Positions 27,075 to 34,211 of a stretch of 64,000 nt of DNA are shown in pieces (within the stretch, counting starts at the first letter, position 1; every line of letters begins with the position of its first letter). Origin of the DNA: Nocardioides cavernaquae. GTDB taxonomy: Bacteria; Actinomycetota; Actinomycetes; Propionibacteriales; Nocardioidaceae. The position numbers were made by a program, and so were the translations under genes. The stretch covers positions 3,162,001 to 3,226,000 of the forward strand of contig NZ_QYRP01000002.1 in the NCBI RefSeq assembly GCF_003600895.1. The letters are read 5' to 3'. A model generated the notes under the pieces. It saw nothing but the letters and a program-made list of their open reading frames with translations, was not told the origin of the DNA and ran no database searches.

Positions 27075-27851
27075 TTAACGTTGGGGTCGTCCTTCATCGA
27101 TCGCCACGGACAGGACTGACTGATCAGCCGCACTCCAAGCACTCTCGAAGCTCTGGAGATACTGCGCGAATAGTCTGCCGCCCGCGACCTTCTGCAAGTG
27201 AAGGACGGGTGAGTGGCTGGCAGCGACTCCGAGCGCATGGGTGTTCACGAGCAGCGTGTCGTCAAAGCGGAACAGCGAGTTGTAGAGCGTCGTTTCGTGC
27301 ATGCGTGCCTCGATCCCCTGCTCCTCCAGGAATGGGGCCCAGTAGCTCCAGGTGAGCCGGCATCGAGCAGCGAGCAGATCATCGATGCCTTCCTCCCGGC
27401 CGCGCCGCTCCACTGCCTCCGAGTCGGGATCGCCGAACAGCAGACGGACCCGTACGCCTGAGCGTGCCTTGGTCGCGAGGAGATCCGCAAAATCCGGCAA
27501 CGCGTCGTGCAGGAAGGAAGCGGCGTACGCGAGCAGGTCGACCTGATCGACCGCCCGATCGACCGTCGACAGCCAGAACTCCGAGCTCACCGACCCCCGG
27601 TTCGGGAACAGTTCGACAAGCTCCGCCTGGCTCGCTGATACCGACGCCCGGTCGTTCGCTGTTTCGGGCCACAGGAACCCATCGTCCTCGCTCAGGACGG
27701 CGGCAACTCTCAGGCGATGTGCACGGTGCGGCCTTCGCGGCTGCGTCACCCAGCGCTCAACGGTCTTCGGATCTACCGAGACCTTCTCGCCGAGATCGGC
27801 GTAGGTCAGACCTCGCTTCAGGAGCGCGCTCCGGAGTCGCTCGTTCGACAT
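27075..27851 (-). CDS. HTH regulator fused to a phospholipase-D-like (DUF5919-type) domain
   Basis: The ATG at 27851 (MSNERLRSALLKRGLTYADL) gives 258 residues; in-frame ATGs at 27857 and 27863 are close alternatives. Residues 1-60 form an XRE-type helix-turn-helix with LGEKVSVDPKTVERWV. The rest is a single PLD-like domain: VDLLAYAASFLHDALP, VRVRLLFGDPDS, and a late LVNTHALGVAASHSPVLHLQK. I see no full HxKxxxxD motif, so catalysis is doubtful. As I recall, such fusions are widespread in actinobacteria with unclear function. It lies divergent to the replication-integration operon. Confidence 0.7.
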   Translation of the reverse strand: MSNERLRSALLKRGLTYADLGEKVSVDPKTVERWVTQPRRPHRAHRLRVAAVLSEDDGFLWPETANDRASVSASQAELVELFPNRGSVSSEFWLSTVDRAVDQVDLLAYAASFLHDALPDFADLLATKARSGVRVRLLFGDPDSEAVERRGREEGIDDLLAARCRLTWSYWAPFLEEQGIEARMHETTLYNSLFRFDDTLLVNTHALGVAASHSPVLHLQKVAGGRLFAQYLQSFESAWSAADQSVLSVAIDEGRPQR

Positions 27852-27877
27852 GTCCATCCCCATTCCCGAGACGTTGA

Positions 27878-27916
27878 GGGACGTTTCCACCGTCCCACAG
27901 ACGTCCTGAAGCGTCC
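27878..27916. promoter_or_regulatory. Helically phased CGTCC repeats between divergent promoters
   Basis: GGGACG (27878-27883) and CGTCCC (27891-27896) form an inverted repeat with a seven-base spacer. CGTCC recurs at 27902 and 27912, so three direct copies start 11 and 10 bases apart, about one helical turn. The block lies 27 bases upstream of the HTH-PLD start and upstream of the replication operon. The HTH protein is an obvious candidate binder. Confidence 0.5.
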
Positions 27917-27951
27917 ACCAGGGTGGTGTAGTTATCCCCAGCCCCTGCGGT

Positions 27952-27989
27952 CTTCTCGGTTGTGAGCACTTCAGCTCCCAACCGAGAAG
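27952..27989 (+). promoter_or_regulatory. Leader hairpin overlapping the ribosome-binding site of the transfer/replication operon
   Basis: CTTCTCGGTTG (27952-27962) pairs perfectly with CAACCGAGAAG (27979-27989). Inside it GAGC (27964-27967) pairs with GCTC (27974-27977), leaving one T/C mismatch and the six-base loop ACTTCA. The right arm runs into AAGGGGAAG, the ribosome-binding site of ATG 28000. GGTCTT (27949-27954) and AAGACC (27993-27998) offer a competing or extending pairing. It could control translation, or act in DNA as a cruciform origin or nick site for the replicase. Confidence 0.6.
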
Positions 27990-27999
27990 GGGAAGACCC

Positions 28000-28431
28000 A
28001 TGGCAGTTCAGCGACGCATCAACGTTCGTCACGGTGACGTGTTCTCACACGGCGCCTATATCCTCGACGCCTTCGAGCCGGTCGCGGACTTCGACGCACC
28101 CGCTCGGCCCGACGGCTCGAAGGCCCAGGCCGTCGACAAGGAGAACGGCCTCCCGGTCTGGCAGATCAACGTGATCGACGCCGACCCCTACGCCGGCAAG
28201 AAGGAGAAGACCGTCAGCGTCAAGGTCGCCGCGAAGGTCCAGCCGGTTCCGCCCGAGAACAAGTCGGGTACGCCGTTCACCCTCGTCGAGTTCTCTGGGC
28301 TCACGTTGACCGCGTGGATCGACGACTCCAACAAGGAACGTCCCAAGCTGCAGTGGTCGATCCGGGCCAGCGGCATCCACGCTCCCGGCCAGGCCCGCTC
28401 AGGCGGCTCCGACTCGAAGGCGGCGGCGTGA
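28000..28431 (+). CDS. First gene of the transfer/replication operon, conserved-looking hypothetical
   Basis: The 143-residue protein starts MAVQRRINVRHGDVFSHGAY and looks soluble and beta-rich (VSVKVAAKVQPVPPENKSG, TPFTLVEFSGLTLTAWID) with a low-complexity tail SGGSDSKAAA. Proteins of this length head similar FtsK-Rep operons in actinobacterial integrative elements. It could bind DNA, but no motif shows this. The stop overlaps the next start by one base (TGATG). Confidence 0.65.
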   Translation: MAVQRRINVRHGDVFSHGAYILDAFEPVADFDAPARPDGSKAQAVDKENGLPVWQINVIDADPYAGKKEKTVSVKVAAKVQPVPPENKSGTPFTLVEFSGLTLTAWIDDSNKERPKLQWSIRASGIHAPGQARSGGSDSKAAA

Positions 28432-28649
28432 TGATCCGGCTGATTGACGAACGCGAGTCGTACTTGAGCGCCGCGGCATTCATCAGTGATGCGGCCGAGT
28501 CGCTGACGTCAGCTGCGCAGACGCTGGCGCTGACCGACCCCCGCCTCGAGGCCGTTGCATCAAGCCTCGCGCTCGCGTCCGACAACCTCATGGGCCGTGT
28601 GATCTCCGAGGTGCCGCGCGACGGCGAGGACGACGAGGTGGCGCTGTGA
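28431..28649 (+). CDS. Small helical protein 1 of 3
   Basis: The 72-residue protein (MIRLIDERESYLSAAAFISD, then EVPRDGEDDEVAL) looks entirely helical, with regularly spaced A, L and I, and is acidic at the end. It is the first of three consecutive ORFs of 68 to 75 residues with similar make-up. Start and stop codons overlap with the neighbouring genes. No known family was recognised. Confidence 0.6.
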   Translation: MIRLIDERESYLSAAAFISDAAESLTSAAQTLALTDPRLEAVASSLALASDNLMGRVISEVPRDGEDDEVAL

Positions 28650-28876
28650 TGTCGATCGAGCAACTGGAAGCGGCCAGCCTGATCCGCTCAGCGGTCCGAG
28701 CCGCCAACGACGCAGCCGACTCCCTCGGCCTCGTCATGAAGTGCCTTGTAGACGCGGAAAGCGCACACCAAGCAGACGCTGGACGAGTTCGCTACCTCGT
28801 GAACGAGCTCGTCGATGACCTCAACCGAGACCTCCTGAGCCGTCAGGACGCGACCTCGAACGTGAGGTGGCTCTGA
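28649..28876 (+). CDS. Small helical protein 2 of 3
   Basis: The 75-residue protein (MSIEQLEAASLIRSAVRAAN) is helical with A and L repeats and ends NVRWL. The ATG at 28649 and a GTG at 28646 are both usable; the GTG gives a four-base overlap with the gene before. Like protein 1 it has an early L-x-A-A-x-x-I pattern, which hints at common ancestry. Confidence 0.55.
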   Translation: MSIEQLEAASLIRSAVRAANDAADSLGLVMKCLVDAESAHQADAGRVRYLVNELVDDLNRDLLSRQDATSNVRWL

Positions 28877-29082
28877 TGTCGACCGCAGTGGCAGCCATGA
28901 GGGAGGACCTGACAGCGGCGTACCGCCTGCTGAGGGAAGCAGGCGAGGAGGTTCACCGCGCCGCAACTCTCGTTGACCGGTACTCCCCCTCTATCGCTGA
29001 CCAGACGCTCTCAACCTTGTCGCTGCTCGAAGACGGGGCCAGCCGCCTGGAGCGGGCGATCCGCCAACTGGAGTCACGGTGA
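28876..29082 (+). CDS. Small helical protein 3 of 3
   Basis: The 68-residue protein (MSTAVAAMREDLTAAYRLLR, then GASRLERAIRQLESR) looks helical or coiled-coil. The ATG at 28876 shares its A with the preceding TGA, and the stop overlaps the FtsK-like gene's GTG start. Function is unknown. The tight operon suggests a role in transfer or copy control. Confidence 0.55.
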   Translation: MSTAVAAMREDLTAAYRLLREAGEEVHRAATLVDRYSPSIADQTLSTLSLLEDGASRLERAIRQLESR

Positions 29083-30548
29083 GTCGCGCTATCAGCCTCG
29101 GGGCCACGGTCGTCCAGCTCGTTGTGACCTGGCGGAACTGGGCAGGTCTGGGTCTGGTGGTTTCAGGTGCTGCGGCGATCGCGGGACTTGACCCTCTCGC
29201 CCGGGTCGCCGCCGTCGTCGCCTGGGCGCCGATTCCGGCGCTGCTCATTTGGAGCGTGGCGTCAGCCGGTTCATTCGAGCAGCGGTACGCCGCACCGGTT
29301 CGCCGACGCTCCTGGCGTCGACGCGTCCATGAACGCTGGGCAGACCTCATGCAGCAGTGCGGTCTTGCCGCCCCGTTCAGAAAGGGTCGCGATCTCGATC
29401 CGCAGATCCACGTCCCCCGCCTGCTTCGGTGCCGGACCTACGGCTCGGTGCTTGAACTCACCGTGGAAACCCGGCGAGGTCAGACCATTGAAGAACTCAA
29501 CACTGCGGCGCCCAAGCTGGCAGCCAGCCTGAGGGCAGCGACATACCGCGTCCGACCTGCACAGGGACGCCGCGCTGGGTACTCCACGGTCATCGAGCTC
29601 GTCATGCATGACTCGCTGACGGCACCTGTTCAAGCCGCGGCTGCGAGCCCTCTGCCGACGTACGACAAGGTCACCCTCGGCCGAGGCCAGAGCGGTGCGA
29701 CATGGCAGCTCGTCGTTCGCGGTCGCCACACACTCATTGCCGGCTGCTCGGGGGCTGGCAAAGGGTCAGTGCTCTGGGGACTCTGCTGTGGCCTCTCCCC
29801 TGCGGTTCGCCGGGACCTTGTCCGGCTGTGGGGCGTCGATCTGAAGCGCGGTGTCGAGTTGCAGATGGGTGCTGGGCTCTTCTCAGCCGCGGCGTACAAC
29901 CCACGCGATGCGCTCGCCGTCCTGAAGTCCTTGCTCCAGGTAATCGACGAGCGCGGCACGAAGATGGCCGGACACAGCCGTCTTCACCAGCCGAGGCCAG
30001 GCGATCCACTGCACGTGCTGGTGATCGACGAGCTCGCCGCCCTCACCGCCTATTCCGACATCACGATCCGGCGAGACGCGGAGCGCTTGCTCAGCGAGAT
30101 CCTCACTCAAGGCCGGGCCCTCGGTGTTGTGGTCGTGGCCTGCGTCCAGGACCCGCGCAAGGACGTCGTGCCGATGCGCGGGCTCTTCACCCAGACTGTC
30201 GCGCTGCGGCTCCGGTCCATCGAGGAAACGGTCATGGTCCTTGGTGAAGGCGCGGCGGCGATCGCCCCCGCTCACCGGATCTCACCGCGGGCTCCGGGCA
30301 CGGCATGGATCGTCGACGACACCGGAGCCGTGGATCGCGTCCGGGCCGACTACTGGCCTGACGAGGTGATCGCCGCGGTTGCGACCACGAATCGCGCGAA
30401 TGTCCTCGTCGAGCTGCCGGCGAACGACAACCTGGATGACTTCGCTGGCGACGGCGAGTGGGACGTCGTATCACCCAGGCGGCCCCGGACACCGCGGAAG
30501 CCACGCGAGATGTCCCTCGTGGCACCCATCGGAGGTGACGACGAATGA
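29079..30548 (+). CDS. FtsK/SpoIIIE-type DNA translocase (TraB/TraSA-like)
   Basis: The product has 489 residues from a GTG overlapping the previous stop. Two membrane helices lie at about residues 20-65. The motor domain has Walker A AGCSGAGKGSVLWG near residue 222, VRLWGVDLKRGVEL (FtsK core) near 250 and Walker B LHVLVIDELAAL near 312. In actinobacterial AICEs such proteins alone move double-stranded DNA between cells through a hexameric pore. The C-terminal tail is charged, and no separate winged helix could be made out. Confidence 0.85.
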   Translation: MSRAISLGATVVQLVVTWRNWAGLGLVVSGAAAIAGLDPLARVAAVVAWAPIPALLIWSVASAGSFEQRYAAPVRRRSWRRRVHERWADLMQQCGLAAPFRKGRDLDPQIHVPRLLRCRTYGSVLELTVETRRGQTIEELNTAAPKLAASLRAATYRVRPAQGRRAGYSTVIELVMHDSLTAPVQAAAASPLPTYDKVTLGRGQSGATWQLVVRGRHTLIAGCSGAGKGSVLWGLCCGLSPAVRRDLVRLWGVDLKRGVELQMGAGLFSAAAYNPRDALAVLKSLLQVIDERGTKMAGHSRLHQPRPGDPLHVLVIDELAALTAYSDITIRRDAERLLSEILTQGRALGVVVVACVQDPRKDVVPMRGLFTQTVALRLRSIEETVMVLGEGAAAIAPAHRISPRAPGTAWIVDDTGAVDRVRADYWPDEVIAAVATTNRANVLVELPANDNLDDFAGDGEWDVVSPRRPRTPRKPREMSLVAPIGGDDE

Positions 30549-30805
30549 CCAGACCAGGACGACCCACCAGCAGGGAGTTCTCGACGGACTGGATGCGCGA
30601 CTCGTTGTGCATTGAGGCGCCTGGTCTGCCGTGGACTGACAACTTCCGCGTGCCGACGTACTCATCTGACCTGATGCGCTACCTCTGCCAGCGGTGCCCG
30701 GTCTCGGTCGAGTGCACCGTCTTCACGCGCGATGCCGAGGTGAGCGCTGGATTCTGGGCAGGGACGACGCGCAATCCTGTCTACGGCCCGGGTGACGCGG
30801 CATGA
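30545..30805 (+). CDS. WhiB-like iron-sulfur regulator
   Basis: The 86-residue protein has the four-cysteine WhiB pattern: one Cys in DSLCIEAPGLPW, then CQRCPVSVEC (CxxCx5C), followed by GFWAGTT, a variant of the G[VI]WGG turn. Wbl proteins bind a [4Fe-4S] cluster and act with sigma factors. Copies on phages and integrative elements can control host or element genes. It lies between the translocase and replicase genes with four-base overlaps on both sides. Confidence 0.85.
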   Translation: MTRPGRPTSREFSTDWMRDSLCIEAPGLPWTDNFRVPTYSSDLMRYLCQRCPVSVECTVFTRDAEVSAGFWAGTTRNPVYGPGDAA

Positions 30806-32370
30806 GTACCTCGTCGTTGTTCACCGCGCCGCCCATCGACACCCAGATGGTTCAGGCAGGGGCAGACAAGGTCGGTGTGTGCCGGCGTCCGTTGCTGCGA
30901 AAGGTCAGCGACCGAGCCACCGGTGATGTCACCTCGGTGCCCATCCCCTGCGGTTCAACTCGAGCGAGCGTCTGTCCGTCGTGTGCTGACAAGGCACGTC
31001 GGCTCCGGATGCAGCAGTGTCGCGAAGGGTGGCACCTGGTCGACGACCCGCTCCCGCCCGAAGACCCGGATCCAGAAGGTGAGCCGGAGGATGACGATCC
31101 CGGCGATGGTGACGGCCCAACCGATCGGCGTACACGGTCGACGCGGCGGCTCGAGGGATTCCCGGATCTGCCGAAGGTCCAGGCCGACCACACCAGCGTC
31201 GGCCGAAAGTTCGTCGACCCCCGGACGGGCGCGACTTTCCGGCCGTCGATGTTCATCACGCTCACCCTGCCGAGCTACGGCAAGATCAACGCTCACACCG
31301 GAGCGCCGACGGACCCCAACCGGTACGACTACCGGCGCGCTGCCCTCGACGCGATGTTGTTCTCGCGGACAGTCGATCGGTGGTGGCAGAACCTGCGCCG
31401 CTGCGCCGGCTACAAGGTGCAGTACTTCGCCACGGTCGAGCCCCAGCGAAGACTGGCGCCCCACCTGCATGCCGCCCTTCGCGGCGCCATCCCACGCTCG
31501 GTACTGCGCCAGGTCACCGCTGCCACGTACTGCGCCGTCTGGTGGCCCTCGGTGGAGGTGGTGAAGTACGACGAGGGGCGCGGTGATCGTCTGCCGCAAT
31601 GGGATCCGGTGACGCTGTGCTACTTCGACCCGGAGACCGGTGAGTTGCTGCCGTCATGGGAGGAAGCGCTCGACCAGGTCGACGTTGAGGGCGAGCCCAT
31701 GCACGTCGTGCGGTTCGGCAGGCAGCTCGACATCAAGGGCATCGTCGGCGGCTCGGAAGAGACCGGCCGAGCTGTGTCCTACCTCTGCAAGTACCTGACC
31801 AAGGCGATCGCCGAGACCTACTCCGACCCCGAAGATCCGGACCCGGCATACGAAGCGCACATCAATCGGCTCTTCGGCGAGGTCCGCTGGCTCCCCTGCT
31901 CCGAGACCTGCGCCAACTGGCTCCGGTTCGGGATAACGCCAAAGGACGCCGAGCCGGACCTTGTCCCAGGCCAGTGCTCATCGAAGGCGCACGATCGGGA
32001 GTTCCTCGGGTTGGGCGGCCGCCGCGTTCTCGTCTCGAGGCATTGGACCGGAAAGACCTTGGGCGAGCACCGTGCTGACCGATCGGCGGTGGTCAGGGCT
32101 GTCCTTGAGGAAGCCGGCATCAATGCACCGGAAGCACGACGCCTCGCGGCCGACGTTCTGGCTGATGACGGACTCCCCCGCTTCGTTTGGGAGGACATTC
32201 CTGTCGAACAACGCAACTACGCCGCGACCATCGCGCGATCGATCCGCCAGCGACGCGCCTGGACGGACGAGTACAAGCGCGCCAAGGAGGCCATCCGTGC
32301 CGGCCCGCGGCTGCCCGAAGCCTGTGGACAACCAGTTCGGCAATCTCGGGAAGGGAAGGAAGATGGATGA
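30802..32370 (+). CDS. Rolling-circle replication initiator (RepSA-type, HUH)
   Basis: The 522-residue protein has an N-terminal cysteine region (VCRRPLL; CPSCADKARRLRM). It shows the HUH motifs in order: motif 1 FITLTLPSYG near residue 151, motif 2 HLHAALRG near 220 (metal-binding His pair) and motif 3 YLCKYLTKAI near 327 with the probable nicking Tyr. RepSA-type proteins start rolling-circle replication of pSAM2-like elements after excision. The stop overlaps the excisionase gene by eight bases. No origin was found inside or just after the gene; the leader hairpin at 27952 is one candidate. Confidence 0.85.
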   Translation: MSTSSLFTAPPIDTQMVQAGADKVGVCRRPLLRKVSDRATGDVTSVPIPCGSTRASVCPSCADKARRLRMQQCREGWHLVDDPLPPEDPDPEGEPEDDDPGDGDGPTDRRTRSTRRLEGFPDLPKVQADHTSVGRKFVDPRTGATFRPSMFITLTLPSYGKINAHTGAPTDPNRYDYRRAALDAMLFSRTVDRWWQNLRRCAGYKVQYFATVEPQRRLAPHLHAALRGAIPRSVLRQVTAATYCAVWWPSVEVVKYDEGRGDRLPQWDPVTLCYFDPETGELLPSWEEALDQVDVEGEPMHVVRFGRQLDIKGIVGGSEETGRAVSYLCKYLTKAIAETYSDPEDPDPAYEAHINRLFGEVRWLPCSETCANWLRFGITPKDAEPDLVPGQCSSKAHDREFLGLGGRRVLVSRHWTGKTLGEHRADRSAVVRAVLEEAGINAPEARRLAADVLADDGLPRFVWEDIPVEQRNYAATIARSIRQRRAWTDEYKRAKEAIRAGPRLPEACGQPVRQSREGKEDG

Positions 32371-32563
32371 GAAGTACGAAGTGCCGCCGGTCGTCTACAC
32401 AGTTGAGGAGGCCGCACGCGCGCTGCGCATGAGTCGTGACCGGGTCTACGAGCTGATCCGCTCGGGCCGGCTGCGCACTCTCAAAGAAGGCCGGCTCAGG
32501 TTGGTCCCGATCTCGGCGCTCGGGGAGTACGTCGAGACAGCGAGTGGAGGGGACGCCGCATGA
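32363..32563 (+). CDS. Excisionase, AlpA/MerR-like HTH (Xis)
   Basis: The ATG at 32363, with AGGGAAGGA upstream, gives 66 residues: YTVEEAARALRMSRDRVYEL then IRSGRLRTLKEGRLRLV, the classic excisionase winged-helix pattern. It lies directly before the integrase with a four-base overlap, as in pSAM2-like elements, and should direct the integrase toward excision. Confidence 0.85.
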   Translation: MDEKYEVPPVVYTVEEAARALRMSRDRVYELIRSGRLRTLKEGRLRLVPISALGEYVETASGGDAA

Positions 32564-33720
32564 CCACGAAGCAGCGCCGCCCACGGAATGAGGGCGGTGT
32601 GCACTGGGACGAGAAGCGCGAACGCTGGATCGCGGAAAGGACCGTCGGATACGACACCCGCGGGAAGCGGATCCGACGCAAGGCCTCCGGCACGAGCAAG
32701 TCGGCCGCGCTGCGGGAATTGGCCAAGCGGGTCAAGTCCTACGAAGCCGGGCTCGCGGTGGGGTCCGAGTTCTACAAGGTCTCGGATGCGATGCGCGACT
32801 GGTTCGAGTACGGGCAAGGCAACGTCGACGACGAGACGCGCAAACGCAACAAGAACATGATCGACAACCACATCATCCCGAAACTAGGCGGTCGAAAGCT
32901 CCGCGAACTTCGAGCGGACGAAGTCGACAGATGGATGCACGACCTGGCACCACGTCTGTCGACAAGCAGCCTCCGCCGAGTGCGGTGGATCCTTCAGCGA
33001 TCAGTCATGCAGGCGATGCGCCGCGACATGGTCGATCGCAACGTAGTGGATCTCTGCCAAGTGCCCCGTGGACGAGAAGGTCGAAAGTCCAAGTCGCTCA
33101 CGATGGAGCATGCCCAGGCGGTGGTCGCCAACACAATCGACGATCCGCTGCACGCGTACATCGTGATGTCACTCCTGACCGGGGCGCGCACCGAGGAGCT
33201 CCGGGCGCTTCGCTGGGAGCATGTCCACCTCGAGGCAGATCCGCCGCATGTCGAGGTGTGGCATTCCGTTCGTCGGTCCGGAGACACCAAGACGCCGAAG
33301 TCGCGGCGCACGATCGCGCTGCCGGCACTCGTGACCCAGCGGCTCAGGGAACATCGCGTCCGTCAGGCCGAATTCCGTCTGAAGTCGACGACCTGGGCTG
33401 ATCCGGGAATCGTCTTCGCGACCTCGAACGGGACAGCCATGGACGCTGCCAACGTGCGGCGCGACTTCCGACGGGCCCTCAAACTCGTCCCAGGCATCGA
33501 TCCCGACGATTGGACGCCGCGCGACCTACGGCACTCCTTCGTCTCACTGCTGTCAGCGTCGGGCCTGAGCATCGAGGACATTGCTCGAGCGGTCGGCCAC
33601 AGGGGCACCCGTGTCACCGAGCAGGTCTACCGCCACGAGCTACGGCCGATCATTGAAACCGGCGCGACGGCGATGGATGCCCTCTTCGACATGCCGAGTG
33701 AATCCGATGAAACCCGTTAG
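32560..33720 (+). CDS. Tyrosine site-specific integrase
   Basis: The 386-residue protein has an N-terminal AP2-like arm-binding part (GGVHWDEKRERWIAERTVGY), a SAM-like core-binding domain (about 70-165) and a catalytic domain with Arg in LTGARTEELRALRW (~210), His-x-x-Arg region DLRHSFVSLL (~325), GHRGTRVTEQ and the Tyr of QVYRHEL (~357). All catalytic residues look present. It ends 103 bases before the 3' end of tRNA-Val(GAC), the presumed integration site. Confidence 0.9.
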   Translation: MTTKQRRPRNEGGVHWDEKRERWIAERTVGYDTRGKRIRRKASGTSKSAALRELAKRVKSYEAGLAVGSEFYKVSDAMRDWFEYGQGNVDDETRKRNKNMIDNHIIPKLGGRKLRELRADEVDRWMHDLAPRLSTSSLRRVRWILQRSVMQAMRRDMVDRNVVDLCQVPRGREGRKSKSLTMEHAQAVVANTIDDPLHAYIVMSLLTGARTEELRALRWEHVHLEADPPHVEVWHSVRRSGDTKTPKSRRTIALPALVTQRLREHRVRQAEFRLKSTTWADPGIVFATSNGTAMDAANVRRDFRRALKLVPGIDPDDWTPRDLRHSFVSLLSASGLSIEDIARAVGHRGTRVTEQVYRHELRPIIETGATAMDALFDMPSESDETR

Positions 33721-33739
33721 TCCCTCAGTTAGTCCCTCA
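33716..33739 (+). repeat. Two tandem copies of a 12-base repeat at the integrase stop
   Basis: GTTAGTCCCTCA occurs twice without a gap, the first copy including the integrase stop codon. It lies between the integrase and the tRNA 3' end, where arm-type integrase or Xis sites are expected. That role is inferred. Confidence 0.6.
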
Positions 33740-33774
33740 GGCCCGCGAAAGCAGCGGACGGAGGACGAAATGCG

Positions 33775-33813
33775 AACAGCCCCTGACCGCGTTTCCGCTG
33801 TTCAGGGGCTGTT
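33775..33813. terminator. Hairpin terminator between integrase and tRNA-Val
   Basis: AACAGCCCCTGA (33775-33786) pairs perfectly with TCAGGGGCTGTT (33802-33813) around a 15-base loop. T-rich ends on either side suit termination from both the integrase operon and the oppositely oriented tRNA genes. Confidence 0.75.
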
Positions 33814-33822
33814 TCATGGTGG

Positions 33823-33868
33823 TGGGCGATACTGGGTTTGAACCAGTGACCTCTTCCGTGTCAGGGAA
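33823..33868 (-). other. Predicted right attachment site (attR) in the tRNA-Val 3' half
   Basis: The integrase gene faces the 3' end of tRNA-Val(GAC), and the tRNA is complete, as expected when an element restores the 3' part on insertion. The shared core should lie within the anticodon-to-acceptor part of the tRNA. No second copy was noticed in the window, so the left site is presumably upstream of base 1. The exact core cannot be bounded from one end. Confidence 0.5.
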
Positions 33869-33894
33869 GCGCGCTACCGCTGCGCCAATCGCCC
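33823..33894 (-). tRNA. tRNA-Val (GAC)
   Basis: The minus strand gives a 72-base cloverleaf. The acceptor stem is GGGCGAT/ATCGCCC with discriminator A, the anticodon stem CTTCC/GGAAG encloses loop CTGACAC with anticodon GAC, and the T arm contains GGTTCAAAC. No CCA is encoded. It is the likely insertion target of the island. Confidence 0.95.
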
Positions 33895-33926
33895 GGGTCT
33901 TGAGTTGTATTGCTGGTGGGTGTGGA

Positions 33927-33996
33927 GGTGGGTACGGGATTTGAACCCGTGTACACGGATTTGCAGTCCGTTGCCTCGCCTCTCGGCCAACCCACC
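33927..33996 (-). tRNA. tRNA-Cys (GCA)
   Basis: The minus strand shows acceptor stem GGTGGGT/ACCCACC, discriminator U, and anticodon stem ACGGA/TCCGT around CTGCAAA with anticodon GCA. The T arm reads GGGTTCAAATCCC. It lies 32 bases from tRNA-Val and 34 bases from tRNA-Gly in one tRNA cluster. Confidence 0.95.
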
Positions 33997-34030
33997 GCGG
34001 AGGCCAAACTTCTGCGGAGAGACCTCTCCG

Positions 34031-34103
34031 AGCGGACAACGAGACTCGAACTCGCGACCTCAACCTTGGCAAGGTTGCGCTCTACCAACTGAGCTATGTC
34101 CGC
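34031..34103 (-). tRNA. tRNA-Gly (GCC)
   Basis: The minus strand shows acceptor stem GCGGACA/TGTCCGC, discriminator U, and anticodon stem CAACC/GGTTG around TTGCCAA with anticodon GCC. It is 73 bases long. As the first tRNA in transcription order, its promoter should lie in the 108 bases before pabC. Confidence 0.95.
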
Positions 34104-34211
34104 CTGCTACCCGTCCGGCGAACCGCTCGGGCAACGACGAGAACATTAGCCGAACGGGTACGGCGTGCAAAATCGGGGGTCCGTCAGCGCGTCGAATGGG
34201 AGGGTTGCCCT

